Positions 1-9,176 of a DNA stretch of 64,000 bases are shown here, piece after piece (position 1 is the first letter of the stretch; the number at the start of each line of letters is the position of its first letter). Under the pieces are notes generated by a model. The model was given only the letters and a program-made list of their open reading frames with translations. It did no database searches and was not told the origin of the DNA. The DNA comes from Clostridium sp. 'deep sea'. GTDB lineage: Bacteria; Bacillota; UBA994; PWPR01. A program made the position numbers and the translations under genes. The DNA is taken from the NCBI RefSeq assembly GCF_014931565.1, contig NZ_CP063353.1, forward strand, positions 1,240,001 to 1,304,000, in the 5' to 3' direction.

Positions 1-459
1 ATCTTGTATAGAAACTACAGTCATACCTTTAGTTATGCCTGAGGAGCTTCCTATATCTACGGTTACACCTTTATACCAATCTGAGGGATCACGCATAACT
101 ACGCGAGAGAAGGCCATAGTTAACTCTGTATTTTTTTGCTTATAATTTAAGGCCTCTAACAGGCTTTTGTTTTCCCTTTTAAGCTCTTGATTTTCGCTCT
201 GAAACTTCTTTAACTGTGCTATTTCAAAAAGCAATTCATCTCGCTGATTTTGAACATTTTTAAAGTCTTTAATATTTTGCATAGTTTTAGTTCCAAAGTT
301 ACTAATGCTTTTAAATATCACTTGAATAGGATAAAAAGCTCTATCGGCAACACTAGCTATACCTCTGTGATAATTACTGCCTATAGTAAGCACCATTAAC
401 ACCAAAAGTATAGAAATACTAATAATAATTGTTATATGTTTTTTCCACTTCTCCCACAT
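1..459 (-). CDS. mreC: MreC, rod shape-determining protein (N-terminal part, cut by window edge)
   Basis: The reading frame starts at an ATG at 459 and stays open to base 1, giving 153 codons of an unfinished protein. The N-terminus is MWEKWKKH, then a hydrophobic membrane segment (about residues 9-27), then a coiled-coil-like stretch (about 65-110), then the start of the beta-rich MreC core (RDPSDWYKGVTVDIG). MreC is a bitopic membrane protein that links MreB filaments to the elongasome that builds lateral cell wall. It lies 15 bases downstream of mreB in the usual maf-radC-mreB-mreC order, so a shared transcript is likely. The C-terminal beta domain is outside the window. Confidence 0.93.
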   Translation of the reverse strand, partial: MWEKWKKHITIIISISILLVLMVLTIGSNYHRGIASVADRAFYPIQVIFKSISNFGTKTMQNIKDFKNVQNQRDELLFEIAQLKKFQSENQELKRENKSLLEALNYKQKNTELTMAFSRVVMRDPSDWYKGVTVDIGSSSGITKGMTVVSIQD

Positions 460-474
460 AGTATACTCCAAATT

Positions 475-1494
475 TTATTTTTCAGATTTTTTACCCTTTG
501 AAACATAATCTAAATATTTACCAGCTCCAATAGCTACTGCAGTTAAAGGGTTTTCGGCTAAAAACACAGGCATATGAGTAGTCTCACTTATGCGTATGTC
601 TAAACCTTTTAGTAATGATCCACCACCACTTAGTAGTAAACCTCTATCCATTAAATCCGCGGCTAATTCAGGTGGGGTACGTTCAAGAGTAAATTTTACA
701 GCATCAATTATTGACTCTATACACCAGTCAAGGGCTTCTCTAATATCTTTTGAAGTGACCTGTATTGTTTTAGGTAATCCTGTAAGTAAATCTCTACCCC
801 TTACATTCATTTCAATATTCTCTTCGTTTTCTACGGGTATTGCTGAACCAATACTTATCTTAATATTTTCTGCAGTTCTGGCACCTATGGCTAAGTTAAA
901 GTTACGTTTAATATAACTAATTATGGCTTCGTCCATCTTATCTCCGCCAACACGTACAGAACGAAACTTAACAATGCCTCCAAGTGATATTAAGGCAACC
1001 TCAGTTGTTCCACCGCCTATATCTATTACCAAATTACCTTCTGCTTCCATAACTGGCAAATTAGCTCCAATTGCTGCAGCCATAGGTTCTTCTATTGTTA
1101 AGGCCTCTCGTGCACCGGCTTGAACAACAGCCTCTTTCACGGCACGCTCTTCTACCTCTGTGATTCCACATGGTACACACACCACTACTCGTGGTTTTAC
1201 AAATCCTCTATTTTTATAAACTTTTTTTATAAAGTCAGCAATCATTTTTTGGGTAACATCAAAGTCTGCTATTACACCATCTACCAAAGGTCTTATTGCT
1301 GTTATGTTACCAGGAGTTCTACCAATCATTTTTTTGGCATCGTTTCCTACAGCCATTATCTCTCCGGTGTTTTTTCTTATTGCTATAACTGAAGGCTCTT
1401 GTAAGACAATACCCTTACCATGTACATACACTAGAGTATTGGCAGTTCCTAAATCTATACTAATATCTTTCGAAAAACTGTTTAAAAAACTCAT
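475..1494 (-). CDS. mreB: MreB, actin-like cell-shape protein
   Basis: This 339-residue protein matches the usual MreB length. It shows the actin-fold phosphate-1 motif [11 protein letters not shown] near residue 14, the phosphate-2 motif [10 protein letters not shown] near residue 157 and the adenosine motif [11 protein letters not shown] near residue 288. MreB polymerises on the inner membrane face and directs lateral peptidoglycan synthesis. An AGGAG ribosome binding site lies about 9 bases before the ATG. It sits between radC and mreC, all transcribed leftwards. Nothing unusual is seen. Confidence 0.97.
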   Translation of the reverse strand: MSFLNSFSKDISIDLGTANTLVYVHGKGIVLQEPSVIAIRKNTGEIMAVGNDAKKMIGRTPGNITAIRPLVDGVIADFDVTQKMIADFIKKVYKNRGFVKPRVVVCVPCGITEVEERAVKEAVVQAGAREALTIEEPMAAAIGANLPVMEAEGNLVIDIGGGTTEVALISLGGIVKFRSVRVGGDKMDEAIISYIKRNFNLAIGARTAENIKISIGSAIPVENEENIEMNVRGRDLLTGLPKTIQVTSKDIREALDWCIESIIDAVKFTLERTPPELAADLMDRGLLLSGGGSLLKGLDIRISETTHMPVFLAENPLTAVAIGAGKYLDYVSKGKKSEK

Positions 1495-1525
1495 TATGGT
1501 TGGGCTCCTTTCTGTGACTGATATA

Positions 1526-2242
1526 CTATAGTATGCCCTCCCTTTTAAAACTTAAAAAGGAGTTATGCCCAATTATTAAATGATCTATTATGTTTATTCC
1601 TATTATTTCGCCAACTTGTACTAATCTTCTTGTAATACCTAAATCTTCACCGCTTGGAGTGGTATCTCCACTAGGGTGATTGTGTGCCAAAATACAGGAT
1701 ACAGCGCTATGACGAATAGCCTCTCTAAACACCTCTCGAGGATGTACTAACGAGGCATTTACTGTTCCAACATGAACCTCACAACATTTTATAACCTTAT
1801 TTTTTGAGTCTAATAAAACTGCTAAAAAGTACTCTTTAGCTCTGTACCTCAAACGTGGTATCAAAAAATTTGCTGCTGATTCAGGACTTGTTATTGCATA
1901 TTGGTCTGCTTCTGTTTTGATTGCAATTCGGCGAGAAATCTCTAAAGCTGCTTTTAAACGAGTAGCTTTAGCTACACCTACACCATGTATTTCTAAAAGT
2001 TCAGGCACTGTAACATTTATAAGATCAGATAAACTATATTTTGCTAATATATGATTAGCTAAATCTAAAGCAGTTACACGCTCATTATTGTGTCTTGACC
2101 CAGCAGTTAGTACTAGGGCAATTAACTCAGAGTCTTTTAAATACTGTTCACCTAACTTAACCATACGTTCTCGTGGTCTTTCATCAGGCACCATGTCTTT
2201 AATTGTATAATGCATATTTTGTGCTATTTCTTTTGATGCCAT
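1526..2242 (-). CDS. radC: RadC family JAMM/MPN+ protein
   Basis: This 238-residue protein has a helix-hairpin-helix stretch ([20 protein letters not shown], near residue 65) followed by a JAMM metalloprotease-like domain with [14 protein letters not shown] near residue 190 and an upstream [15 protein letters not shown] segment. The family's biochemical role is unsettled; early DNA-repair claims for RadC have been disputed. Its start ATG at 2242 lies inside the last codons of maf (19-base overlap), with a GAGGT ribosome binding site upstream, so the two are probably translationally coupled. The maf-radC-mreB order is common in Firmicutes. Confidence 0.94.
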   Translation of the reverse strand: MASKEIAQNMHYTIKDMVPDERPRERMVKLGEQYLKDSELIALVLTAGSRHNNERVTALDLANHILAKYSLSDLINVTVPELLEIHGVGVAKATRLKAALEISRRIAIKTEADQYAITSPESAANFLIPRLRYRAKEYFLAVLLDSKNKVIKCCEVHVGTVNASLVHPREVFREAIRHSAVSCILAHNHPSGDTTPSGEDLGITRRLVQVGEIIGINIIDHLIIGHNSFLSFKREGIL

Positions 2243-2826
2243 TGTGAAAATACCTCGAAATTAAATTTTTTTAACATCTCCCCAACAGTCTCAACTGGTA
2301 ATCCAACAACATTACTATATGACCCAGTTATACTTTTAACAAAAACACCCGCTAAACACTGTATGCCATATGCACCAGCTTTATCGTATGGCTCATCAGT
2401 ATTTAAATAAGCCTCTATTTCATTGTGATTTATCTCTCTCATTTCAACTAAAGTTTCAACAGCAGCTGCTAGGTGCTGTGATGTACTTTTATCTATAACA
2501 CACACCCCCGTTAAAACAGAATGCTGTTTACCACTTAACACTTTTAAAGTTTCATAAGCATTTTTTCTACAAGTAGGTTTACCTAATATTCTATTTTGAT
2601 AAACCACAATTGTATCAGCTGCAATAATAAGCGAATTCTTAGTAGATATATTCTGTGATGCTGCTTTTGCTTTACCTACAGCGTTATCTATAACAATTTG
2701 CTTCGGCGTTAATTTACCACCCATATTTTCATTAAAATCTGCAACCACAACCTCTGGTTCGATACCTATTTGTTTTAATAGTTGTAATCTTCGTGGTGAC
2801 GCTGAAGCTAAATATATTTTTTTCAT
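2224..2826 (-). CDS. maf: Maf family nucleotide pyrophosphatase
   Basis: The start is placed at the ATG at 2826 (MKKIYLASASPRR) because a TAGGTGG ribosome binding site lies just upstream and family homology begins there; the frame extends further upstream without support. The resulting 200-residue protein has the Maf signatures SASPRRLQLL at the N-terminus, AADTIV near residue 70 and EPYDKAGAYGIQ near residue 145. Maf proteins hydrolyse non-canonical or modified nucleoside triphosphates and are linked to septum inhibition in Bacillus. It is the first gene of the maf-radC-mreB-mreC run here. Confidence 0.94.
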   Translation of the reverse strand: MKKIYLASASPRRLQLLKQIGIEPEVVVADFNENMGGKLTPKQIVIDNAVGKAKAASQNISTKNSLIIAADTIVVYQNRILGKPTCRKNAYETLKVLSGKQHSVLTGVCVIDKSTSQHLAAAVETLVEMREINHNEIEAYLNTDEPYDKAGAYGIQCLAGVFVKSITGSYSNVVGLPVETVGEMLKKFNFEVFSQWHQKK

Positions 2827-3126
2827 ATTAAATCCACCTAAGCTCAGAAATAAAATAATGTACAATCTACTATTTATTTTACCAATAATTCAACAAATAA
2901 AACAGTAATTTTTGTATGAATATTAAATTTATTTAAATTTAATAATAGTTAAATTTTGGTAAAATTCCAAATTATATTAAGAGATAATTATTATGCTCTT
3001 AAACCTTAGCTATATTGAGTCAAAAAAAACTATTGATTTTATAAATTTAATTTGTTAGAATTAACTAAATAAACATTCAGCTAGTTAAAATATATTACGA
3101 GATAGATTCAAAAAAGGAGAAAAAAA
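2827..3126. other. AT-rich intergenic region between divergent maf and adh
   Basis: Three hundred bases of very AT-rich sequence separate divergently transcribed maf and the alcohol dehydrogenase gene. I see the dehydrogenase ribosome binding site (AAAGGAG at about 3113-3119) but no confident promoter hexamers, riboswitch or open reading frame. Confidence 0.6.
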
Positions 3127-4164
3127 ATGAAAGCACTATACCAAGAGGCAGTTCATAAAGCTGTACTTAAAGATGTTGAAAAGCCTGTTCTAAAAAGCGA
3201 AAAGGATGTATTAGTTAAAATTACCTCAACAACTATTTGCGGTAGTGATGTACATATAATTGAGGGTGTTATACCTACTAAACCAGGCTTTGTATTAGGC
3301 CATGAGTATGTTGGTGTTATAGAAGAAGTTGGTTCAGAGGTTAAAAAGTTTAAGATTGGTGATAGAGTTACTGGTCCCCCTGCCCCTTATTGTGGTGAGT
3401 GTATAAATTGTAAAAGAGGCAACGTTGCTCATTGTTTAAATGGCGGTATACATGGCAGTGGAGAGGCTATGGGTGGCCTCGATGGTACACATGCTGAATA
3501 TATGAGTGTTCCACATGCAGACAACTGTTTGTTAAAGCTACCAGCTAATATTACTGACGAACAGGCTATTTTTGTATCAGATATTGCTGCAACAGGTTAC
3601 TCAGCGGCCGTTCATTTTGGGGTAAAAAACACAGATAATGTTGTTGTTTTTGGTTGCGGACCAGTAGGTTTATCTGCAATAGCTACAACAAAGTTGCACA
3701 ATCCTAAAACCATAATTGCTGTTGAAAAATCAAAAAATAGGTTAAAAAAAGCGTTTGAAATGGGCGCTACACATGGCGTTGTTGTTGGAGAAGACAATGT
3801 TTTGGCCAAAATAGCTGAATACACCAATAATTTTGGAGCTGATTTAGTAATTGATGCTGTAGGCCTAGAGGTTACAATAAACCAAGGGTTAGAGTGTTTA
3901 GGTATTAATGGTAATCTATATATGGTTGGTATACCAGCAAAGCCAGTAGCGATTGATCCTAAACACTTCTTTAAGAATATTACCTTTGCTATGGGTCTTG
4001 GTAACTTAACCATTATAGAAACATTATTAAATAAAGTTATTGAAGGTAAACTTGATTTAACGCCCCTTATTACTCATACAATGAAGCTTACAGAGATTGA
4101 AAAAGCCCTAGATATGTTTATGAATAATCCTGATGAGGTTGTTAAGATTATAATAAAACCTTAA
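3127..4164 (+). CDS. Zinc-dependent alcohol/polyol dehydrogenase (MDR family)
   Basis: This 345-residue protein has the medium-chain dehydrogenase layout: a GroES-like catalytic domain then a Rossmann domain. Visible residues are the catalytic zinc ligands Cys38 (CGSDVH) and His59-Glu60 (GHEYVG), a structural-zinc lobe with Cys89, Cys92, Cys95 and Cys103, and the nucleotide loop FGCGPVGLSA near residue 172. It most resembles the secondary-alcohol, butanediol and threonine dehydrogenase group; the substrate cannot be read from sequence. A strong AAAGGAG site precedes the ATG. A TetR regulator follows directly and may control it. Confidence 0.9.
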   Translation: MKALYQEAVHKAVLKDVEKPVLKSEKDVLVKITSTTICGSDVHIIEGVIPTKPGFVLGHEYVGVIEEVGSEVKKFKIGDRVTGPPAPYCGECINCKRGNVAHCLNGGIHGSGEAMGGLDGTHAEYMSVPHADNCLLKLPANITDEQAIFVSDIAATGYSAAVHFGVKNTDNVVVFGCGPVGLSAIATTKLHNPKTIIAVEKSKNRLKKAFEMGATHGVVVGEDNVLAKIAEYTNNFGADLVIDAVGLEVTINQGLECLGINGNLYMVGIPAKPVAIDPKHFFKNITFAMGLGNLTIIETLLNKVIEGKLDLTPLITHTMKLTEIEKALDMFMNNPDEVVKIIIKP

Positions 4165-4189
4165 AATGTCTATATATACCTATAACATG

Positions 4190-4228
4190 ATTAACAATCT
4201 GCTATAATACATATAGTAGATTGTTAAT
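4190..4228. promoter_or_regulatory. Inverted-repeat operator over the tetR promoter
   Basis: Two 15-base arms (ATTAACAATCTGCTA at 4190-4204 and TAGTAGATTGTTAAT at 4214-4228) are inverted repeats with one mismatch and a 9-base centre. A TATAAT -10-like hexamer (4203-4208) lies in the middle. The ribosome binding site and ATG of the TetR gene follow directly, so this is most simply an autoregulatory TetR operator. Confidence 0.75.
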
Positions 4229-4247
4229 TTGTGTAAAGGGGAACATA

Positions 4248-4865
4248 ATGACTATAGAGAAGAAGCGAAATGCAGAGGTTTCTATAAAAAAAATTATAGA
4301 AGCAGCCCAAAATTTATTTGCTGAAAAGGGGTTTAAGGCTACTACCTTAACCGAAATCGGCGAACATAGCGGTTTATCGCGTACAACACCATCTTATTTT
4401 TTTAAAAATAAAGAATTATTGTACAAAAGTGCAGTGCAAGCATTAATAGCAGATGAACAACGATTTGTTGAAACTTTGAATTACGATGATGAAGTTAGTA
4501 TACCAATATTAAAAGATTTGTTATTTAGACACATTTTTTACACCTACAAAAATCCCAACTTAGCTAAAATACTTGTGCGCGAATCCATGTCTAAAAACCC
4601 TCATGATTGGATTTATGAATATGTTCCAGGTACAGTATCCTGGAGTCATCAATATTTAGTAAAAGCTCAGGAAGTTGGAATTATAAGGCCAGATTTAGAT
4701 ACCTTTATAGTGTGGCTTGATGCTATGGCCATGGCTTGGTTACCTATTATTACTCAAAATACCTTTTTTAAATCATTAAATACAGATGTTTTTAGTGACG
4801 AATTTATTGAAAAACAAGTTAAGCAAATGACTACCTTATTATTCGAGTCTATAATTAGTAAATAA
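4248..4865 (+). CDS. TetR/AcrR family transcriptional regulator
   Basis: The ATG at 4248 is chosen because AAAGGGGAAC sits just upstream; a longer TTG-started frame from 4221 would run through the operator. The 205-residue protein has an N-terminal helix-turn-helix (IIEAAQNLFAEKGFKATTLTEIGEHSGLS, then TPSYFFKNKELL) and a long helical C-terminal ligand and dimer domain, as in TetR repressors. The large inverted repeat at 4190-4228 covers its promoter, pointing to autoregulation. The neighbouring dehydrogenase lies upstream on the same strand and is a candidate target. The inducer is unknown. Confidence 0.9.
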   Translation: MTIEKKRNAEVSIKKIIEAAQNLFAEKGFKATTLTEIGEHSGLSRTTPSYFFKNKELLYKSAVQALIADEQRFVETLNYDDEVSIPILKDLLFRHIFYTYKNPNLAKILVRESMSKNPHDWIYEYVPGTVSWSHQYLVKAQEVGIIRPDLDTFIVWLDAMAMAWLPIITQNTFFKSLNTDVFSDEFIEKQVKQMTTLLFESIISK

Positions 4866-4887
4866 AATTACTACATATATAATCTTT

Positions 4888-4921
4888 AACTAGGGGTATA
4901 TTTAATACTGCCTAGTTTTTT
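4888..4921 (+). terminator. Rho-independent terminator after tetR
   Basis: AACTAGG at 4888-4894 pairs with CCTAGTT at 4911-4917, with an inner GTAT/ATAC pairing, and is followed by a run of T. It lies 22 bases after the tetR stop. Confidence 0.7.
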
Positions 4922-5127
4922 CATTTAATTATATATGTATTTTTTTTACTTTTATGTAATTTATAATAATTAACCATACTCAAGAATCTCTTTCCATAAA
5001 CATAATTTAATTAGTATTAGCTAATACAACAAAGTAAATAAATTATTTGTATTTTTTTAGCTATTTCAAAGCTCACAAATTAAGCGTAATTTACATACTA
5101 TAAAAATTAAGAGGAAGGAGGTTTAAA

Positions 5128-6498
5128 ATGTTAACGAGTGTTCATTTCATTTACATAGCTTTTATTGTAATAACTTTAGTAACTATGGCTTTAAAAAGAG
5201 ACACCTTAATACCATGTATATTAGGCATTTTTTTCATTAGCTTATGTGCTAGTGGTAACATTATTTTCTCTATTGCAGCCATTTTCACTTCATTTTTGGT
5301 TGCTACTAAAGAGCTCATAACTATTATTTTAGTAATCTCACTCATTGTTGCTTTATCTAAAGCTCTTGAAGAAATAAATGCAACCCAAGTTATGGTATCT
5401 CCCTTTATAAAAGTAATTAAAAATAGAACAAGTGCATTTTTTGCTGTTGGTTTTGTAATGCTAATTTTATCTTGGTTTTTTTGGCCATCTCCTGCTACCG
5501 CACTAGTTGGTGCTATATTTTTACCAATAGCCTTAAAAGCTGGATTACCGGCAATTGGAGTAGCTATGGCTATTAACTTGTTTGGCCATGGTTTGGCTTT
5601 ATCCTCTGACTTTGTTATCCAAGGAGCCCCTACTATTACTGCTGCCGCTGCTGGGGTAAGCGTTTTTGATATAATGGTAGATGGCATGATTTTGTACTGG
5701 GTAATGGCAATTGTGTCTATTGCTATTGCTTTTTTTATGTTAAACAGAGACATGAAAAAAGGTAAACTACAGGCTACACAACAGGTTAAGCTTAATAAAA
5801 ACATTAAAAGCAATAAACAGACCGTAATATCAGCATTTTTAGTACCTTTTGCATTTTTAACAGACATTGTTTGTATGTATGCTTTTAATCTTAAAGGTGG
5901 AGAAGCAACGGCCTTAATAGGCGGAACAGCTGTATTACTGTTAGTTATTATTTCATTTATAAACTTTAAACAAAAATCACTTGAAAAAGTAACTCAATTT
6001 TTGCAAAGTGGTTTTAAGTTTGGCATAGAAATATTTAGCCCAATAATACCTATTGCCGCTTTTTTTTACTTAGGTCAGTTAGGTCCATTTAGTGCTACAA
6101 TTGGAGCATCTTTTTTACCAGCCACTTCTCATGGAATTTTATCTGATATAGGAATTGCTTTATCTCAAGCTATACCTATGAATAAGATTATTGCTTGCTC
6201 GCTACAGAGTACTGTTGGTGCTATTACAGGCTTAGATGGCTCAGGATTCTCAGGCATTTCACTTGCTGGAGGTTTAGCCAAAGTATTTGCTGAGGCTATC
6301 CATGTTAAGGCATCTGTATTAGCTGCTTTAGGTCAAATTTCTGCCATATGGGTTGGGGGAGGAACAATTGTTCCTTGGGGTTTAATTCCTGCTGCTGCCA
6401 TTTGCCGAGTTTCTCCTATAGAGTTGGCTAAACGAAATTTTATACCGGTTGTAATTGGATTACTGGTTACTACTATTGTTGCAATATTTATATTATAG
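5128..6498 (+). CDS. Multi-pass membrane permease (ion-transporter superfamily type)
   Basis: This 456-residue protein is almost entirely hydrophobic, with about 11-12 predicted membrane segments and two glycine-rich re-entrant-like stretches (QGAPTITAAAAGVS near residue 172 and TGLDGSGFSGISLAGGLAK near residue 370). That two-repeat pattern recalls the IT superfamily (GntP, NhaC and citrate carriers). The substrate cannot be assigned. An AGGAGG ribosome binding site is present and the gene stands alone, followed by a small GTGAG/CTCAC hairpin and then a 65-bp palindromic repeat. Confidence 0.65.
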   Translation: MLTSVHFIYIAFIVITLVTMALKRDTLIPCILGIFFISLCASGNIIFSIAAIFTSFLVATKELITIILVISLIVALSKALEEINATQVMVSPFIKVIKNRTSAFFAVGFVMLILSWFFWPSPATALVGAIFLPIALKAGLPAIGVAMAINLFGHGLALSSDFVIQGAPTITAAAAGVSVFDIMVDGMILYWVMAIVSIAIAFFMLNRDMKKGKLQATQQVKLNKNIKSNKQTVISAFLVPFAFLTDIVCMYAFNLKGGEATALIGGTAVLLLVIISFINFKQKSLEKVTQFLQSGFKFGIEIFSPIIPIAAFFYLGQLGPFSATIGASFLPATSHGILSDIGIALSQAIPMNKIIACSLQSTVGAITGLDGSGFSGISLAGGLAKVFAEAIHVKASVLAALGQISAIWVGGGTIVPWGLIPAAAICRVSPIELAKRNFIPVVIGLLVTTIVAIFIL

Positions 6499-6614
6499 GT
6501 TTTTAAATAATGTGAGTTTACTCACTAAGCTCACACAATTAACTTTATAATTTTATACCCTAACTTGTAGTTGGTTAAGATAACTCTGCCTATACTAATC
6601 CTATTACCTATATG

Positions 6615-6679
6615 ACGAACGCTGGGGACGGGTGATTTTGTTCGGAAAACGAACGAATACACCCGTCCCCAGCGTTCGT
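6615..6679. repeat. 65-bp palindromic repeat, copy 1
   Basis: Twenty-base arms (ACGAACGCTGGGGACGGGTG at 6615-6634 and its complement at 6660-6679) enclose a small inner hairpin GTTCG-GAAAA-CGAAC at 6640-6654. The element is GC-rich against an AT-rich background and recurs at 7239, 9669 and 22218. It resembles REP or MITE-like elements, but I see no linked transposase. Confidence 0.9.
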
Positions 6680-6693
6680 TAAATAACAATTCA

Positions 6694-7164
6694 CTACTCT
6701 TTACTCACTTCAATAGAACAAACTTTACCTCTAAAAAGCAGTATATAGTTTTTACCATTTAGATTAAATGATGCTTTCATATCACCATAATAAATTTTCT
6801 TATCTACAGAATAAACAGTCATCTCTTCTATCCATGCATCAGATAAGAATATTTTCACACTATACATCATCTCTGTTTTGCGTTTCATAATCTGCCTAGT
6901 ATTAGAGAAAACTACATTATCATGCTTATATGTATTGATTATATACTGTATTTCATCTTTATTATTATATACAATTTCTTCATTATTAATATGATTATAT
7001 ACAACAATAGATTCAATTTTATCAGTGTTTACAAAAAACTCATAAATACTTAGAAGTTTTTTTTCATTTTCTTTTTGGCATATATGGATAACAGTTAATA
7101 AAATTAGAGATATAATAACTATAGAATTAAATAAAAGTTTTTTTCCTCTTCTAGACAATTGCAT
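6694..7164 (-). CDS. Hypothetical single-pass membrane protein
   Basis: The ATG at 7164 is preferred over an upstream one because GAGAGGTG lies 6 bases before it. The 156-residue protein has a positively charged N-terminus (MQLSRRGKK), one membrane segment (about residues 10-28, SIVIISLILLTVIHI) and an outward-facing beta-rich remainder. I do not recognise the family. It is bracketed by palindromic repeat copies 1 and 2 in the same orientation. Confidence 0.6.
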   Translation of the reverse strand: MQLSRRGKKLLFNSIVIISLILLTVIHICQKENEKKLLSIYEFFVNTDKIESIVVYNHINNEEIVYNNKDEIQYIINTYKHDNVVFSNTRQIMKRKTEMMYSVKIFLSDAWIEEMTVYSVDKKIYYGDMKASFNLNGKNYILLFRGKVCSIEVSKE

Positions 7165-7238
7165 TCTTTCACCTCTCATAAATCTTATCAACAATATAAA
7201 ACATCATCTTTATAATGGATAGCCCTTAAGCAGTGCTT

Positions 7239-7303
7239 ACGAACGCTGGGGACGGGTGATTTTGTTCGGAAAACGAACGAATGCACCCGTCCCCAGCGTT
7301 CGT
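7239..7303. repeat. 65-bp palindromic repeat, copy 2
   Basis: This copy is nearly identical to the one at 6615-6679, with the same 20-base arms and the same inner hairpin orientation; one difference (T G C instead of T A C) lies just inside the right arm. It lies between the hypothetical gene at 6694-7164 and the CPBP protease gene. The rest of the 308-base gap (7165-7472) is AT-rich with no gene visible. Confidence 0.9.
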
Positions 7304-7472
7304 TAATCAACATATTAAATGTACATAAAATAAATAATATGATAATATTAGTAATCATTACATGAAATTTATTAGCTATACATAATCTCGCTCTGTCATC
7401 TTTAAGATTTTTATTATATTTAATTTTACATGCCTATTTTTTAGTTTAATATATTACAGCTGGAGGTAACAC

Positions 7473-8228
7473 ATGAATGCATTAAGTAAAAAAATACATA
7501 GTAATCTAAGCCTATTAAAGGTACTTCTTCTTGTTTTTTTACCAACATCAATCTTAACACTACTCTATATTTTAGCAGGTTATTTAAACAAAACGATACC
7601 ATCACTTTTAATGTTTTGCATTTTAGCCATGTGTATACTAATGCCAATCCAGTTATGGATTATATTACGAGCAAGTAAAAAAGAATATGGAAAGTATGGC
7701 TTAAAAAGTGCCTTTACTAATCACCAAAAACTACGGTGGTGGATTATATTGTTATATGGGTCGTTACTATTTGCTTTTGCTGGTATTATGTCCGCAATAA
7801 TAGCTCCCCTAGAAAACACATTATTTTCACCAATTTCAAGTCAACTTACGCGTGTTATTCCAACATACTTTCACTGGAGCAATATAGAATATTTAAAACA
7901 ATACTCAAATAGTATAGTGCTTATAACCTGTATTGTATATTTTATTTTTAATGGTTTTATTGGACCAGTTATTGAAGAGATGTTTTTTAGAGGTTACCTC
8001 ACATCAAAAATAAGCAGATACGGTAAGTATGCACCAATCATTATAACAGTACTATTTTCCTTGTACCATTTTTGGCTTCCGTTTAATAACATATTTAGAA
8101 TTGTGGTGTTTTTGCCTGCGGCTTATTTAGCATGGAAAAAGAAAAACATTTATATTTCAATTGTTTTTCATAGCTTAAGTAATATATTTTCAGTAATTAG
8201 CTTTATTGTTGCAGTATATGCAGCTTAA
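7473..8228 (+). CDS. CPBP family intramembrane metalloprotease
   Basis: This 251-residue membrane protein has about six to seven hydrophobic segments and the three CPBP (CAAX/Abi, Rce1-like) motifs: EEMFFRG near residue 168, FSLYHFWLP near residue 193 and HSLSN near residue 235. These supply the Glu and His residues of an intramembrane metalloprotease site. Family members process prenylated or signal-peptide-like substrates, and in Gram-positives many act in bacteriocin self-immunity. No bacteriocin gene is visible nearby. A GGAGG ribosome binding site precedes the ATG and a terminator follows. Confidence 0.88.
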   Translation: MNALSKKIHSNLSLLKVLLLVFLPTSILTLLYILAGYLNKTIPSLLMFCILAMCILMPIQLWIILRASKKEYGKYGLKSAFTNHQKLRWWIILLYGSLLFAFAGIMSAIIAPLENTLFSPISSQLTRVIPTYFHWSNIEYLKQYSNSIVLITCIVYFIFNGFIGPVIEEMFFRGYLTSKISRYGKYAPIIITVLFSLYHFWLPFNNIFRIVVFLPAAYLAWKKKNIYISIVFHSLSNIFSVISFIVAVYAA

Positions 8229-8242
8229 TAGACTACGTTTAG

Positions 8243-8273
8243 GGGTAGGTTTTCATGCTACCTACCCATTTTT
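8243..8273 (+). terminator. Terminator after the CPBP protease gene
   Basis: GGGTAGG at 8243-8249 pairs with CCTACCC at 8261-8267, followed by ATTTTT. It lies 15 bases after the stop codon. Confidence 0.8.
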
Positions 8274-8357
8274 ACTTTAAGTCCACCACAAAACAACCAA
8301 AAGTCGCTGCCTAGCTATAGTTTTAGTTATTAGAGACAAACTTTAATTATGCAAGTG

Positions 8358-9140
8358 TTAATTTATACAAGATAATATAATTTTATAGAATTGCTCTTTG
8401 GCCCATCTCTCAACCCAAGGTGTATGACCACATTTTTTTAATTCATAAAAGGTAAAATCTTTAACTATATTTTTTAGTGAATCACGTATTCCTTCTATTG
8501 GGTGTGAATCATAATCTCCATGAATAGCTATCACAGGGCAATTTATTTGCTTGCCCATTTTTGCCATTTCTCCACTTTTGCGCATAGCATGAGCCTGTGG
8601 CCAAACTTTATTAAATATTTCATAACTGATCATGCTAGTATTTTTTTCTGTTTCTACAGAATCATAAGTATCGAGTTTGCCCATTAGTTTACCAAACCGA
8701 GCAAAGATTTCATTCATGTTTTTATTACTAGTTGGATTACTAAATTTCTTTTTTAAACAACTAAGCTCTTCTCGCTCCGCCTCTGTTAAACGATCTTCTC
8801 TATTTTGGCATAGATCTGGATAATACTTTTCCTCAACAGCTCCACTACTTACCATAATAATTTTCTTTACTAAATGTTTATGTTTAGCTGCAAACATATA
8901 AATTAGCATTGCACCCCAAGAGTGGCCAATAAGAGTAATAGGCTCTTTACAGTTTTCTTCTAGTACTTGCATTAATTCTGTTATTTGACCCTCTACAGAC
9001 ATAGCTGTTTGTAAAGGCTCTAATACCCCAAAATACTTGCTTAATTCTAAGGCAACAGGCTTCATAGATCCTGCCCCACCTGGCCCACCATGAACTACAG
9101 CTACTTTATAGGGAGCAGTTCCATATTTTCTTAGGTTCAT
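8358..9140 (-). CDS. Alpha/beta-fold hydrolase (prolyl aminopeptidase-like)
   Basis: This 260-residue protein has the oxyanion-hole segment HGGPGGAGSM near residue 17, the nucleophile elbow GHSWGAM with Ser74, an acid-loop candidate HGDYDSHP and a C-terminal catalytic His in CGHTPW. The HGGPG motif is typical of proline iminopeptidases and related hydrolases. An AGGAGG site precedes the ATG. It follows a MerR-type regulator by 36 bases and is probably co-transcribed with and controlled by it. The substrate is unknown. Confidence 0.86.
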   Translation of the reverse strand: MNLRKYGTAPYKVAVVHGGPGGAGSMKPVALELSKYFGVLEPLQTAMSVEGQITELMQVLEENCKEPITLIGHSWGAMLIYMFAAKHKHLVKKIIMVSSGAVEEKYYPDLCQNREDRLTEAEREELSCLKKKFSNPTSNKNMNEIFARFGKLMGKLDTYDSVETEKNTSMISYEIFNKVWPQAHAMRKSGEMAKMGKQINCPVIAIHGDYDSHPIEGIRDSLKNIVKDFTFYELKKCGHTPWVERWAKEQFYKIILSCIN

Positions 9141-9176
9141 TTTACTGTCCTCCTTTATTATTTAACGAATCTTACT

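Noticed and set aside
2866-3126. Possible riboswitch ahead of the alcohol dehydrogenase gene
   Set aside because: The region is only AT-rich; no stable stem, terminator or conserved motif could be found.
6615-7303. CRISPR array from regularly repeated palindromes
   Set aside because: Only two copies are near each other, about 560 bases apart with a gene between them; there are no short regular spacers and no cas genes.
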